Source: Liolophura sinensis (taxonomy: Eukaryota; Mollusca; Polyplacophora; Chitonida; Chitonidae). Taken from it: DNA of 64,000 nucleotides. The stretch is taken from the NCBI RefSeq assembly GCF_032854445.1, contig NC_088298.1, positions 10,343,504-10,407,503 on the forward strand, written 5' to 3'. A program made the translations under genes and the position numbers. This document shows, one piece after another, positions 34,966 through 45,385 of this stretch. The notes beneath the pieces were generated by a model. It saw only the letters and a list, made by a program, of their open reading frames with translations. It was not told where the DNA came from and did no database searches. Each line of letters begins with the position of its first letter. Within the stretch, counting starts at the first letter, position 1.

Positions 34966-35303
34966 CGTATGTTGTGCAGAGACGTGGTAAGAAATTCCGC
35001 AGAAACAGACGTCAATTTCGTTTGTCGACATACAAGGCCCATCATCACCATGAACCTAGAGAGCGAACCACCATTGAGCCGTCTCGACATACACTGCCTG
35101 CCAGGTGTGATTATCCCCTAATTCAGCAACCACCTTACACTTCTCAACCACAGGAGTCGCCAGTGAAACAGCCCTGTACCACAGTCAGGGATAGTTCAGA
35201 ACGTAAAGTGACAGTTAAAACTCCAAAGCAGCCCTGTACCCCAGCAGTTATAATTACCAGAGCCGGTCGTGTCAGTAGACCACCAAAACGTTTGGACATG
35301 TGA
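34966..35303 (+). pseudogene. C-terminal tail of a Gypsy pol polyprotein
   Basis: The frame directly downstream of the LINE tail reads SYVVQRRGKKFRRNRRQFR and ends in VIITRAGRVSRPPKRLDM, stop at 35,301-35,303. 'RRNRR' followed by a Pro-rich spacer and a 'TR.GR.S.PP.R' ending is typical of the post-integrase tail of Ty3/Gypsy elements (family knowledge). Everything upstream is lost at the LINE junction. It may or may not belong to the same family as the gag-protease fragment at 2,488-5,500. Confidence 0.6.
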
Positions 35304-35838
35304 GCCGGAGAAATACGATATAAAGTCAACACAGTTCTAGTTCTTGAGAGATTGTAGGTCGAACCCTGCATTGTATTCATTAATAATTTTCAAGTGTTTT
35401 AATGCTGCTCTCAGAGGATAGTTTCCTTGGTCCAGAGATCAATTTCGGTTGAAGTATTATGTTTTATTTCTTCCTTAAAGGACAGTACCAAGAGACTTAA
35501 TTTCCTTGGAACATAGCTCATTACAAATTGTCTGCAATTGCTCAGTGTGCTTTGTTAAAGAAAAGGAGATGTACCGTGTACCGATACACTGCATGTCAAT
35601 TACGACATCACACACAATTGCTTTAACGGCAGTAGTAAAGGCTCGACTCCAATCGGCGTGCTCGTGAACATGTTTTCGTGTTTGTCTTTAAGATAGTCAA
35701 GTTATCACGTTACACTAGTGACAGTTGTTCAGCAGGTAACTGGTAAGCCCAAAATGACTCCAAGCTCGTGTTATTATTTTTTTTACTACACTTTTCCGAC
35801 GTTTACAGCTTACTGATGCATAATGAACTATTTATATA

Positions 35839-37324
35839 CTACTGGAATAAAGTAACTGTGCATCATCTGCAGTTATGCCATGCTCTAATGAATTAAGATA
35901 AGAATATGATATTTGGTATTCTGTTTAATCACTGTTTAACTGTTGACAGGATAATCTCGAAATCTTTATGATTTGACACTAGGCATCATGATACGCCCTC
36001 GAAGAGATGTGGTGTCAAAAGTCAGTTCACAAACTCAATATCGTGTGTGTCCACCACTGGCGCTGATGCAGGCTTGACAACGACGACGCATAGACGACAC
36101 TAAGCGAGTGAAGAAAGCTTGGGGAATGTTGTTCCATGTCTGAACCAACATTTGTCCCAAATCAGCTAACGTCAATGGCTGATTCGGGCCCTGACGTAAT
36201 CGCCGTTCCATTTCATCCCATGCGTGCTCGATAGGGGACAGGTCAGGAGAAACTGCTGGCCAAGGGAGTACCGGAATGTTGTGCTGTCTCAAGAAATCCG
36301 TCACAACACGAGCGACATGTGGACGGGCATTATCTTGCTGAAGTGTGATGTTACGTCCATGTCCTTGAATGAACGCTTGCACATGAGGCAGAATGATCTC
36401 GTCCCTGTAACGCAGGCCTGTCAGATTGCCATTCACAATGACAAGTTGGGTCCGCCCATGAGATGTGATGCCTCCCCATACCATAACGCTGCCGCCACCA
36501 AACGCTCGACGTTGAACAACGCACGCGTCAGCATACTGTTCACCAGGACGTCTGTACACCCTTGCCCTGCCATCTGAGCCGTCCAGATGAAATCTCGACT
36601 CGTCAGTGAACAGAACACCATCCCAATCTTGTCTCCTGTACCGTAGATGTTGTCTGCACCAGACAAGACGTGCCTGTCGGTGACGTTGGAGCAAAATCGG
36701 ACGTATGGCAGGACGTCTGGGCCGGATGTTGCACTCCCGCAGTCGGTTCCGTACAGTCCTGGAACTGATTGGGCGTAAGTCAGGAATGGTCCGAGCAGTC
36801 AAACTGGAACTCTGGAATCGATTCCTTAGATGGGTCAGCCGAATATGGTTGTCTTGCTGACGTGACGTCACACGTGGACGGCCGGACCGGGGCAAATCTC
36901 TCGTGTTCCCATAGAGAGGATATCGTGTTTCGATGGACACCAAAATGTCTGGCAACTTCATTCTGGGCCATTCCAGTCTCCAGCATACCCACGGCGTGGA
37001 GACGCTGATTTTCTGTAAGCCGTGGCATGTTGTACGCACAATTTATTTTGAAGTTAACGTGTTTTCCACAACATTTAGAGGCTAAAGAATAATCAACAGT
37101 TCTTCAATTTTCGAAATCAGGTGTGTGAACTTCATGTGTCAAACATCATGCAGAAAGTGAGTCATGTCATTATACACGAAGTGCACGTGCCACGCGCGAT
37201 ACGTGACATGACATTTCATGAAAAATGCTTGGCTAAATGTTTATTGACGGTTAGGTTTATAACTTTTCAAACATCTTTTGTTTTGTCCCATTTTCTGTGA
37301 TGCACAGTTACTTTTTTCCATTAG
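35839..37324 (-). mobile_element. Tc1/mariner transposon with intact terminal repeats
   Basis: 27-bp terminal inverted repeats at 35,839-35,865 and 37,298-37,324 match at 25 of 27 positions, sharing AAAGTAACTGTGCATCA internally. A TA dinucleotide flanks each end (35,837-35,838; 37,325-37,326), as expected for a Tc1/mariner target duplication. Total length is 1,486 bp. It contains one transposase gene on the minus strand. Confidence 0.9.
36035..37028 (-). pseudogene. Tc1-like transposase with one frameshift
   Basis: ATG at 37,028 (minus) starts MPRLTENQRLHAVGMLE and an HTH (ARHFGVHRNTISSLW). The frame then slips near 36,905, where the protein continues in another frame as DLPRSGRPRVTSRQ and runs to 36,035. 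DDE motifs are preserved: VLFTDESRFHLDG (first Asp), QQDNARPHVA (second Asp) and PDLSPIEHAWDE (third acidic). Expected length is about 330 residues, normal for Tc1. With intact terminal repeats and one indel, the copy lost activity recently or the indel is a sequence error. Confidence 0.85.
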
Positions 37325-37500
37325 TATATCTTATCACTGAGATTGAATATGCCTCTGTTATTTATAGCTAACGTTTTATATTGAGAGATGCATACATCTT
37401 GGTCTGCCTTTCTCGCGGTAGGACTGTCCCATTATATAGTCATGGGGCGTTAGGTAATTCATGTCAATATTAAACTTTTGAATAAAGATGACCAATTTTA

Positions 37501-38335
37501 TAGCCAAAACGGCGAGGTGAAATATGTTTTTGCTCTATACAGTTGACGCTGACAATTGCTAGCATGGTAGTGGAGATTATTGTGTTAAATTCATGGGTTT
37601 TGACAAAGACTGCCTTTAAACCCCCTCCCAACGATGTCAGCTTAAGTTAATTGTGGGTTCGTATATAACATTCTGACGTAAGTGGACAAAACCCTCTAGA
37701 CTGACAAATCCACTCAGCTTTCAAGGAGCTATTGTTTGCTTTTTCATTTCCATTTATAGTGAATACCCTGACATGTGGAACTCTACTCAACACAGGACCT
37801 AACCCAGCCCTTCTCGACCGCACGCTGCCGTACACTTGAAGTGCTCTTTGTGTCCAAAAAAGGCAGCCCGAATTCATTATAAAACTCGGATTATCTACTT
37901 AGCCGCTAGGCTTCGGCTAGCCATTCGCCACATTAGTTTTGGCCAATATAATTTTTGTGTGGCGAAAGCAAATTGGGCGTCCCTTCGCCACAGTGGCGAA
38001 AGCAATGGATGCCTTTCAACTTCAGTTGTTTAGGTTTAAAGTTCGTAAATTTACTCAAATTTAATGTTGGATCCAGAATCAAGAAGGAATATTTGACTTC
38101 AGTGTGAAAGAACTTGATTATGAAAACAACAGTTTTGCATGAACATTTATAAACGGAAATGTAGGCCCTGAAGCGGGTGACGAAAACTAGGCCGGCGATA
38201 ATTCAATTAGCATTCAGATTATGCGGGCCGGGAATTACTTTCAATTTACTTTCAAAAAAAAAAAAATGCCGACCGACCGACCCGACTTCGAAAAAAGGGT
38301 TTGTTACCCGTAACAAACAACTTTTTAATGATGGC
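37501..38335. other. Non-coding stretch with short palindrome
   Basis: No gene. TTCGCCACAGTGGCGAA at 37,984-38,000 is a perfect 17-bp palindrome with one central base. 'gtggcgaaagcaa' occurs twice nearby (about 37,960 and 37,993), and 'ttcgccac' also at about 37,923. This may be the tip of a MITE-like element. Confidence 0.35.
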
Positions 38336-38337
38336 CC

Positions 38338-38700
38338 AGCAATGATAATTTTACCACATGGCAGTGATAATCTTACCAGAAAGCAAGGATAATCTTTATA
38401 GACAGCAACGATAATTTTACCAAAAAGTAATGATAATCTTACCAGATGATAATGATAACCATACCAGAAGGCAATGGTAACCGTACCAGAAGGCAATGAT
38501 AATCTTATATGTACCACAAACTAATGATATTCTTACATTCTTACGAAAAGGCAACAATGTTCTTACCAAAAGGCAAGCTTAATACCATCAGAAAAGCATG
38601 GCATTCTTACCAGTAGGAAAAAAATATTCATATCAGAAAGTAATGGTATTGTTATAGATGTATTCTTACCAGTAGGCAAATGGGCATACATTTATTAGAC
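38338..38700. repeat. 22-bp minisatellite
   Basis: Units of the form 'gcaatgataatcttaccagaag' repeat head to tail with an exact 22-bp period for at least seven units (38,338-38,491). The array then decays into units of variable length up to about 38,700 ('ttcttaccagtaggcaa'). The central 'taat(c/t)ttacca' is the best conserved part. The open frame on the minus strand across it is a by-product of the repeat. Confidence 0.85.
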
Positions 38701-38974
38701 GAAAGGAACATTCTTACCTGTAGTTGGATCAGGTGCTGTGTTATCACCAGAGTTATAACTGTCTTGTTCACTAGCAGTGTTGTGGGTCGTCTCTTCTTGT
38801 GTAGGATGGCCGTCATCATCTGATCTCAATCATCTGAGAGGATTGACTATCATTACTCGGACAGCTGCCATTCTGTAGAGGCACACCTTGTTCATTTGTA
38901 ACTCCTAAAGCAAGAACATATTCTTAAAGGAGAATTTCAGATGGCGAGATTGCTATGCAATATACTAAGGTACA
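38701..38974. other. Short non-coding stretch
   Basis: Nothing recognised. A frame rich in Ser/Thr/Glu on the minus strand has no motif. Confidence 0.3.
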
Positions 38975-39165
38975 TGCCTTATATATTACTTATTAAATTG
39001 ATGTTTTATGCCGTACTCAAAGAAAATTTCACTAATACAAAGGCGGCCAACATTATGGTTGGGAGGGAAAAAGGCAGAGCCTGGAAATAAACCCACCATC
39101 ATCCAGAGGTTGCTGGCAGGCCTTCTCATATTGAGCCACAGAGAAGAGCCAGCATGATAATTCAA
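38975..39165 (-). repeat. SINE fragment (Ala/Leu-tail family), minus strand
   Basis: Reverse complement matches the 3' two-thirds of the SINE at 40,979-41,250: 'atgctggc', 'ccaccataat' variants, and a 3' tail 'gaaattttctttgagtacggcataaaac'. The tRNA-like head is missing. Confidence 0.6.
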
Positions 39166-39254
39166 GTGCTTTTCAAGCCTACAGTGTTCAAACACTAAAC
39201 GTAAAGTTAAGAGAAAACATAAAGCGGCAATTTACGAGTTCATACTTCGTAACC

Positions 39255-39507
39255 TGGTGGTTAGCTTGTTTGCGCAGCACATTGACCCAGCATGATCAGG
39301 ATCCTCTCACTAGTGCCATCACTGTGAGCTCAAGTCCAGCTCATGCTTTCTGCCTTTCTGGTTGTAATTGGGAAGGTGTGACTGCAACCTGCGGATGGTC
39401 GTGAGTTTCCCCCCTGGGCTCTGCCCGGCATCCCCAAACCACAATGCTGGCCATCATCATATTAGTGAAATATTCTTCAGTATGGCGTAAAACAAATAAA
39501 TAAATCC
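39255..39507 (+). repeat. tRNA-derived SINE
   Basis: Contains the degenerate tRNA-like head ('ggtggttagcttgtttgcgcagcac'), the B-box-like 'gtgagctcaagtccagctcatgct', the body 'gcaacctgcggatggtcgtgagtttccc' and the tail 'gtgaaatattcttcagtatggcgtaaaac' followed by AAATAAAT repeats. Collinear with the best copy at 40,979-41,250. Confidence 0.75.
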
Positions 39508-40669
39508 TCTACTTTAGTAGGGAAGTTTTCGATTTCATATACACGGACTGATATATATGTTTGGGCAACAATTAGAGACATTTTCAAGTTCAGTTTATAG
39601 TTTGAATAAGGAGTGTCTGAACTAGCTATTATGAAAGACAGTATTGTTGCGTAAAAACATTTTACTTCGTAAAGCCTTTTGAGAACAATTTCACACATGT
39701 ATTTGATTCGTGTTTTGTGCAACTTTCACACAATTAAATCAAGCCAATTATTTTGGGCGCATTACAGACTTATCATTGAGAACTATGGGACTGAAAAGCA
39801 ATCTTGATCAGGCTGTGACCATTCTTGTTATAACAGCTAACATTTACTTTACCTGTGTAACGACATGACTACATGTTTTGTTTTAATGGCTCTTGGAATA
39901 TATTTCGATTAACTGAAAGAATTGGACTGGAACTTTATTATTTAACTACTAGTTGTTGTTCTTACACGAAGGGTAAAGAATCTGATTTAATATTTTCACT
40001 TCAGGTTCGTGGCTCACTATTCCTTCTATATCTGATTGGATATGATTTAAGGGGTTATTGTTGGGTCACGAGGTATCTACCAGGCAAGTTTATTTCACGA
40101 GATTTCTTCGATTTTCGTTCGCCACAGTGAAGGAACTCTGATCGAATGGAGATCACCATCAGGGTCGATCCTCACGCGCGCACGTGTTTCCATAGTGAAA
40201 GACGCAATGCGGTACCGATATGACTACTACAGTTCTTTTGATTGGTTGAATTAGGAGGTCACAGGTAATGGTTGGGTACTAATAAATACTGACTCCGCGA
40301 AATAACATATGTCGGTTATTCAAAATTCTCTCTGAAAATCAACTCCAAAATTATCTTCAGCATTCCCCGATAACGGCACGACAGCAGTATAGCTGAGACA
40401 CAAATTCATATCTACATCAAGGTTATAAGGTAACTGGCAATCTGGTTACCATGGTAATAAACAAATGTATGGAATATTGATATATAGGTTTAAATGCCCT
40501 CCAAAAGTGTAACTGTTGATGGTATATGATTAAAGACAGGAGTTATAGTGAGGATTAAAATCCTCCACTGTACAGCGTGTCAGTATATACGGACACTGCA
40601 ATCTGGATTATACCAAGGTAACTGTAGAAATGAACAAATGTAAGGCACTACTACTGTTTCACTGAACAT
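39508..40669. other. Non-coding stretch, nothing recognised
   Basis: AT-rich. Two short segments near 40,430 and 40,615 share 'ggtaactg' and '(a)caaatgta', hinting at an old duplication. No gene supported. Confidence 0.35.
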
Positions 40670-40674
40670 TAAAG

Positions 40675-40890
40675 GTGGGAGCCTCCATAGCAGAGGTGGA
40701 TATTGTGCTAGCGCAGCACAGTGACCCTCACCAATGCGTTCGCTGTGAGTTAAATTTCAGCTCATGCTGTCTGATGCTGATGGTTGTGCTTATATGGGTT
40801 TCCTCCCATCATAATGATGGCCGACATAGTATAAGTAAGATATTCTTGAGTATGACATCAAACACCAATCAGATATATACATAGAATTAA
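40675..40890 (+). repeat. tRNA-derived SINE, degraded
   Basis: Shares 'gtgctagcgcagcacagtgaccctcaccaatgcg', 'cagctcatgctg', 'cctcccatcataatgatggccgac' and 'gatattcttgagtatg' with the copy at 40,979. A stretch in the middle is deleted. Confidence 0.7.
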
Positions 40891-40978
40891 AGGTGCACTT
40901 GAAAAACAATTAGAATGGCGGCCTGGGCATAATTCATATCTATTTATATAGTAGATTGGCAATGTGGCTAATAAGGCA

Positions 40979-41250
40979 ACTGGGCGTGGCTCAGTCAGTT
41001 AGCGCGCTAGCGCAGCGTAATGACCCAGGAGCCTCTCACCAATGCGGTCGCAGTGAGCTCAAGTCCAGCTCATGCTGGCTTCCTCTCCGGCCATAAATGG
41101 GAAGATATGTCAGCAACCTGCAGATGGCCGTGGGTTTCCCGGTTTTTCCCGGCTGTGCCCGGTTTCCACCCACCATAATGCTGGCCGCCGTCGTATAAGT
41201 GAAATATTCTTGAGTAGTGCGTAAAACACAAATCAAATAAATAAATAAGG
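40979..41250 (+). repeat. tRNA-derived SINE, best copy
   Basis: The head has an A box (TGGCTCAGTCAGTTAGCG, about 40,987-41,004) and a B-box-like GAGCTCAAGTCCAGC (about 41,055-41,069), the Pol III promoter pair. The body ends in 'ccaccataatgctggccgcc', then 'gtgaaatattcttgagtagtgcgtaaaacac' and AAATAAAT repeats. The tail resembles the LINE 3' end at 34,900-34,965. Three other copies (39,255; 40,675; 38,975 minus) and a tail fragment at 42,630 belong to the same family. Confidence 0.8.
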
Positions 41251-42629
41251 CAACTGGGAAAATTGACAAATTTGGCAACATGTTTTGGAGTGTCACCATC
41301 ACTATAAATGTACCTATGCATATGAAAAAAAAAATAAAACTACAGACACAAAACAAATGAATATGGCCCAGGCATACCAGGCAAAACAGCGATATCATAG
41401 TACGCCCCACCACAAGTCAAGTATATGAAAAGGGCAAGTTCCATGTCCTTGAGGGAATGATGGAAAATGTGCATTAAATAAATAAGAAATTCAGGATTAT
41501 CTTTTATTTACACGCAGACTATACCACATATCCACAAAATACCAGACGTAGTTGTCATGTTCTGGGTAAACTCTGTTGAAATATATCCTAAATAACTCAG
41601 TAGAGCATGTACCTTCCACGTGCACTCTAAAACGGGCTTTCAGCTTTGCCTAATCCCTATTGAGCACACACCCAACGACACAAACTCGCCGCCTGTACAC
41701 AATAAAACCTCAGATAGACAACCCTGACAAGTGACAGAGCAGTAAGACATCATCTTTCAATTAATAAAAAAATATACTTGCAACCATGTTTTCTGTTTGA
41801 TTTTCACATATTGTCACAATAATAATACAAAATATTTTTGCCTGTTGGAAAATACTAACTTTTTTAGTTGACTTTAACAGTTTAATTCTTTCAGTATGGC
41901 TGAAGGCCTTGTGGGGTCACAGTGCATGTCCCATCATGCAGTCAGCTGATTACGTGATTTCCACAGTCTATTGTTAGACCCTATGTAAGGCCCACACGAC
42001 GTCTGCCCGGTGTCTTCTTTAAAGCATAATTCAATCTGTTGGCAGTCCAAAAAAAAATGAGCGGGTGGTCAAGAATCAAGAGGAAACTGAAGAGAACCTT
42101 CCCTCCTGACTGGGTGGGTGTGACCCCCTCAAGGCCTTCGGCCATAATCAAAGAATTCTTCTCATCCTTCACCTCCGAGATGCTTGGATGAGAGGGGAAA
42201 TTCCATATGGCCTTGACCTAATCGGGGTCACAGTGCATCTGACATCCGATTCATGTACAAGTGTGTAATGTACAATAAATCTCACTTATTAACACAGAAC
42301 TTTTCGCTATCATTCCGTCGTGATGGTCATTTCTTCTGGACAACAGTCTTTACATGTTTTCTGTGTACATGTATTATCAGACGTATAACATAGAAGAAAT
42401 TTCCACCCTTAAGTATCAAATTTACTCAGGACAGCACAATTTTAGCAAATACATTTTCATCTTCTAAAGGCTTGAGGTGAAACATGGACCAGTTCGCCGT
42501 TTTCCACAATGTCTCCTACAGACATTCCTTTACGATGTGCAGCCATGAGTGCCACTGACTTAAAAGCAAAATGCTTCAGAGATAACAATTTCCAATGAAA
42601 CTAAAGTTTGTAAAACATTTAACACTATT
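41251..42629. other. Non-coding stretch, nothing recognised
   Basis: No gene. 'ggggtcacagtgcat' occurs at about 41,914 and 42,225, about 310 bp apart, with 'aaggcctt(c/g)' nearby. These could bound a small non-autonomous element but I cannot define its ends. Confidence 0.35.
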
Positions 42630-42692
42630 TACTTATTTATTTGTTTGATTGGTGTTTTACGCCATACTCAAGAATATTTCACTTATACGACA
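42630..42692 (-). repeat. SINE 3'-tail fragment
   Basis: Reverse complement of 'gtataagtgaaatattcttgagtatggcgtaaaacaccaatcaaa' plus the A/T-rich tail. Only about 60 bp are left of the SINE family seen at 40,979. Confidence 0.65.
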
Positions 42693-42704
42693 GCTGTGAG
42701 GGAA

Positions 42705-42925
42705 TGTATACACAGATATATTGGAAATTTTATTTAAAGATAATAAATTTTTAAATCATTTCCGGAAACATTCGATGAAAATGTCTTCGGATCGAAGCTG
42801 CACCTTCTAAAGCCCTTTTTAACACCAGCCACCTGTCAAGTCCATTAGCACACACGTCGGATAAAACCTGTAGCTTCCTGTTTTTCATCAGCACCTGAAG
42901 TCGGCTGAGGGGAAGGTCGGATGGG
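42705..42925 (-). pseudogene. LINE ORF1 remnant, minus strand
   Basis: Matches the minus-strand ORF1 of the inner young LINE (53,405-53,705) at 'cagatatat..g.aattttattta.gataataaattttt', 'ttccggaaacattc.atga.aatgtct.cggat' and 'gaagtcggctgag.ggaag'. Internal deletions have shortened it. The homologous 5' UTR continues beyond the MULE at about 44,880, so both pieces look like parts of one LINE. Confidence 0.6.
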
Positions 42926-42926
42926 G

Positions 42927-44803
42927 TGTAGTCTCATTTCGCCTACTTTTGTTTGAAATTAGAAATTGGAGGTAGGCGAAATGATAATCCCCAAGGTGTG
43001 AAGATAACCATTTAATGGGATTAAAACTCCAGGGTGTAATCCGATTAAACCTCAGGGACCGTGTGGACAAAAGAATGACCCAAAGATGGACGCATAGATC
43101 ATAGTAAAAAACATATTGTTAGGAATGTAATACATAAGACTGGTAAATAGATAAGTGATAAATGATGACAGTTAAAAATTACAAGTGTAGCAAGAACGAT
43201 GCTTTGTCGGCAAATTCCACCAATGTCAGTTGTTCTCCCTGCAACTGTTCTTTCAATCTTTGTAACGTCCAGAGTCCGATATTTCCTCCTCTTTGGAGGG
43301 AAACGTCCACCAGCTTGTAGCTGAGAGATTCTCAAATCTGTTAACGTCTGTTCTCTCTGGATGATGCGGATGAATTCAAAAAGGTTTGGATGTGATTTAC
43401 CAGCGACTGAATTCATCCTATGATGCCACCCTTCAACGTTGTTGTTCGTTCGGGCAGCCGTTGTATGATGGTGGTTCCACACGTCCCTCCCCCATACACC
43501 TTCGACCCAGTTTTCCGTCACATAATCCAAAAAATTCAAACATTTATCGGTAGCAGGTGCTTCGGCCAAAGTGTTCAGCCAAACGTCGTCGATGTCCTCC
43601 GGGGCCACAAGAGGTAACACTGCAGCACGTCGAACCATTTTCTGGATGTTGGGGTCATTTTTGTAAGCTGTCTGCAGACCATGTTTTTGGCAATTGCGCC
43701 AAATGCATTGCGTGAAGTGGAAAAAACATCCTTTTACTTCTGTCGCTGGGATGGATATTTCAACAGCATTATGAAAAGCCTTTTCAAAATCTGCCTGAAT
43801 TGTAGAGGGTTGGAAGAGAGCACCTTCCTGAAGAGAAGCGTGTTTGATCAGATGAAGCATTCTTTGGTATGTTTGTTGACGTCTGTCCGGAAGCAGTGCA
43901 TACACTAACGGGAAAATCTTCCCCTCAACCACTCCATGAAGTGAGTAAACCTGATCGAAAGTACTGAGGGCAAGGTAAAAAGTACCATCGCAATATACAG
44001 TAGGTGACTGGCAAAGTGTTCTGAGATTCTCTGCAGTGGTGAAGATCAGTATCTTTTCTTCGCTCCCATCATCAGCGAAAAGGAAACGTGATCCTGAAGC
44101 AGTTTGTGCCCACTCGCCTTCCAACTTAACATCTGACCGTGACTCGGGAACTGATTGAATCATTTTCCTCCTTTGGCGATACAGCGCAGGACCGTGCAGA
44201 GTAGTATGTCGGGAGCAGGAGAGCGTCCTTCCGGTGATTCATTATGCAACTTTGCCAGTTCGTCGTCATAAATTGTTGGCATTGGCGTAAGTTCTTCTCT
44301 GGCTCTTTTAAGGATAGTTGTCTTCACGTCTTGAACTTTTCTGCTGAAAGAAGTCGCCGTGTGTTCGTGGGGTTTCTCTCCAACGTGAGAGAGTATACGA
44401 TTTTTTGTCGAAACCGTAGCCTTGCAATTCGCAACTTTACATTTCCATGATTCCCAATCAGATTTTTTTCTGTTCAGTCGGTATTCGTAATTATTCCACA
44501 CAAGAGTTACCCCACCTCTCGTAGTTGGTATGAATTCCAGCTGTGCTTGCACTGCTGCCATGATGTTACTTAATGATTCTCTACGTCTGCGATCGTATTT
44601 ATTGTGATAAGTGAGTAAATTTCTGTCAGTGTCACTCTGATGCAAACGGTATTCACCATCAAGACTTCAGTGAGCATTGCGCTTCTACTAAGTTCACTCA
44701 GCCGATGAGTGAGAGACGCTCAGTAGGAACCCATTAGGGGGCGTGCCCCCAACCATCTACAGGATGCCTGTCCGAAAAATCTGAAGTAGGCGAAATGAGA
44801 CTC
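42927..44803 (-). mobile_element. MULE DNA transposon
   Basis: AGTCTCATTTCGCCTACTT at about 42,927-42,946 has an exact inverted partner at about 44,785-44,803 (19 bp). Extra copies of 'taggcgaaatg' lie just inside on the left (about 42,973) and just outside on the right (about 44,818), so the true terminal repeats may be longer. Between them lies a Mutator-like transposase on the minus strand. I could not find a clean 8-10 bp target duplication. Confidence 0.65.
43179..44645 (-). pseudogene. MULE transposase with FLYWCH-type zinc finger
   Basis: The minus-strand frame from about 44,645 encodes a FLYWCH-like finger (FIPTTRGGVTLVWNNYEY, WKCKVANCKATV, then HEHTA). A one-base slip near 44,195 leads to the second frame, where ATG 44,163 lies inside the same protein (SVPESRSDVKLEGEW). 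The MULE DDE domain follows: SPTVYCDGTFYLAL (first Asp), IQADFEKAF (second Asp), GCFFHFTQCIWRNCQ, and TNNNVEGWHHRMN near the third acidic residue. Near 43,225 another slip changes the last 20 residues. The family-typical ending (LVEFADKASFLLHL) lies in the neighbouring frame with its stop at 43,179-43,181. Two small indels in an otherwise complete gene. Confidence 0.8.
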
Positions 44804-44879
44804 GTAAAGGTGTGAAAGTAGGCGAAATGGACACATTAGAGACGTTTGACGAACGATTTAGGGGAAAACAGGATAAATA

Positions 44880-45385
44880 TTAAATAAGAATTCATCCCAG
44901 GGGTTCCCCACCCACCACGGAGTGCCAACAAGAGCCATGCCTAAACCTGAGGATACCCAACAGGAAACGCACCAAGGACTCCACGTGAGGTATTCACGGC
45001 CAAAGGGCGAGCAAACCCCACCAGGAGTTCCTGTGTTTCCCACTGAATGAATAAGGTCAGACAAGTACTACACTATTGACCCAAGAGTCACCACCTCAAC
45101 ATGTAGTCCCGCAAACGAAATTACAGAAATAACATATTCTCTGAGTGGTGTCATGGAGAAAGTAAGGGCCAAAGTGGCGTGTTGGACGTGAGGATCTCCT
45201 AAGACCAACACGCCCTCAGATTACGGGTCGCAACCCACGGCAAACAGGTCGCTTCCCGGTTGCCTCTGACACAACCGAAAAGCTGTGAGCCTATTATATT
45301 CACGGGACCCAAACAGAAGAGCTCCAGGTTAGTCGTCTACGACAAGCTTCCCTAGTGGGTCAAGGTCCTATTCTCTTCACCCCAT
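44880..45385 (-). repeat. LINE 5' UTR remnant, minus strand
   Basis: Matches the 5' UTR of the outer young LINE read in reverse (45,689-46,290): 'ggttccccacccaccacggagtgccaac', 'tagtcccgcaaacga', 'cagattacgggtcgcaacccacggcaaac', 'gtcctattctcttcacccc'. It ends at the expected LINE 5' end. With 42,705-42,925 it forms a MULE-interrupted LINE. Confidence 0.7.

Larger units (their letters stand above)
35570..37500 (+). repeat. Probable 3' LTR of a Gypsy element, interrupted by a mariner
   Basis: A purine run 'aaagaaaaggaga' (35,557-35,569), a typical polypurine tract, is followed by TGTACCG, a plausible LTR start, about 270 bp after the pol stop codon. The LTR is interrupted at 35,839-37,324 by a Tc1/mariner element. 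AATAAA at about 37,480 could be its polyadenylation signal. The 3' end of the LTR is not determined. Confidence 0.4.

Noticed and set aside
38203-38517. 104-codon minus-strand frame with Leu/Ser/Phe repeats
   Set aside because: It is the translation of the 22-bp minisatellite.
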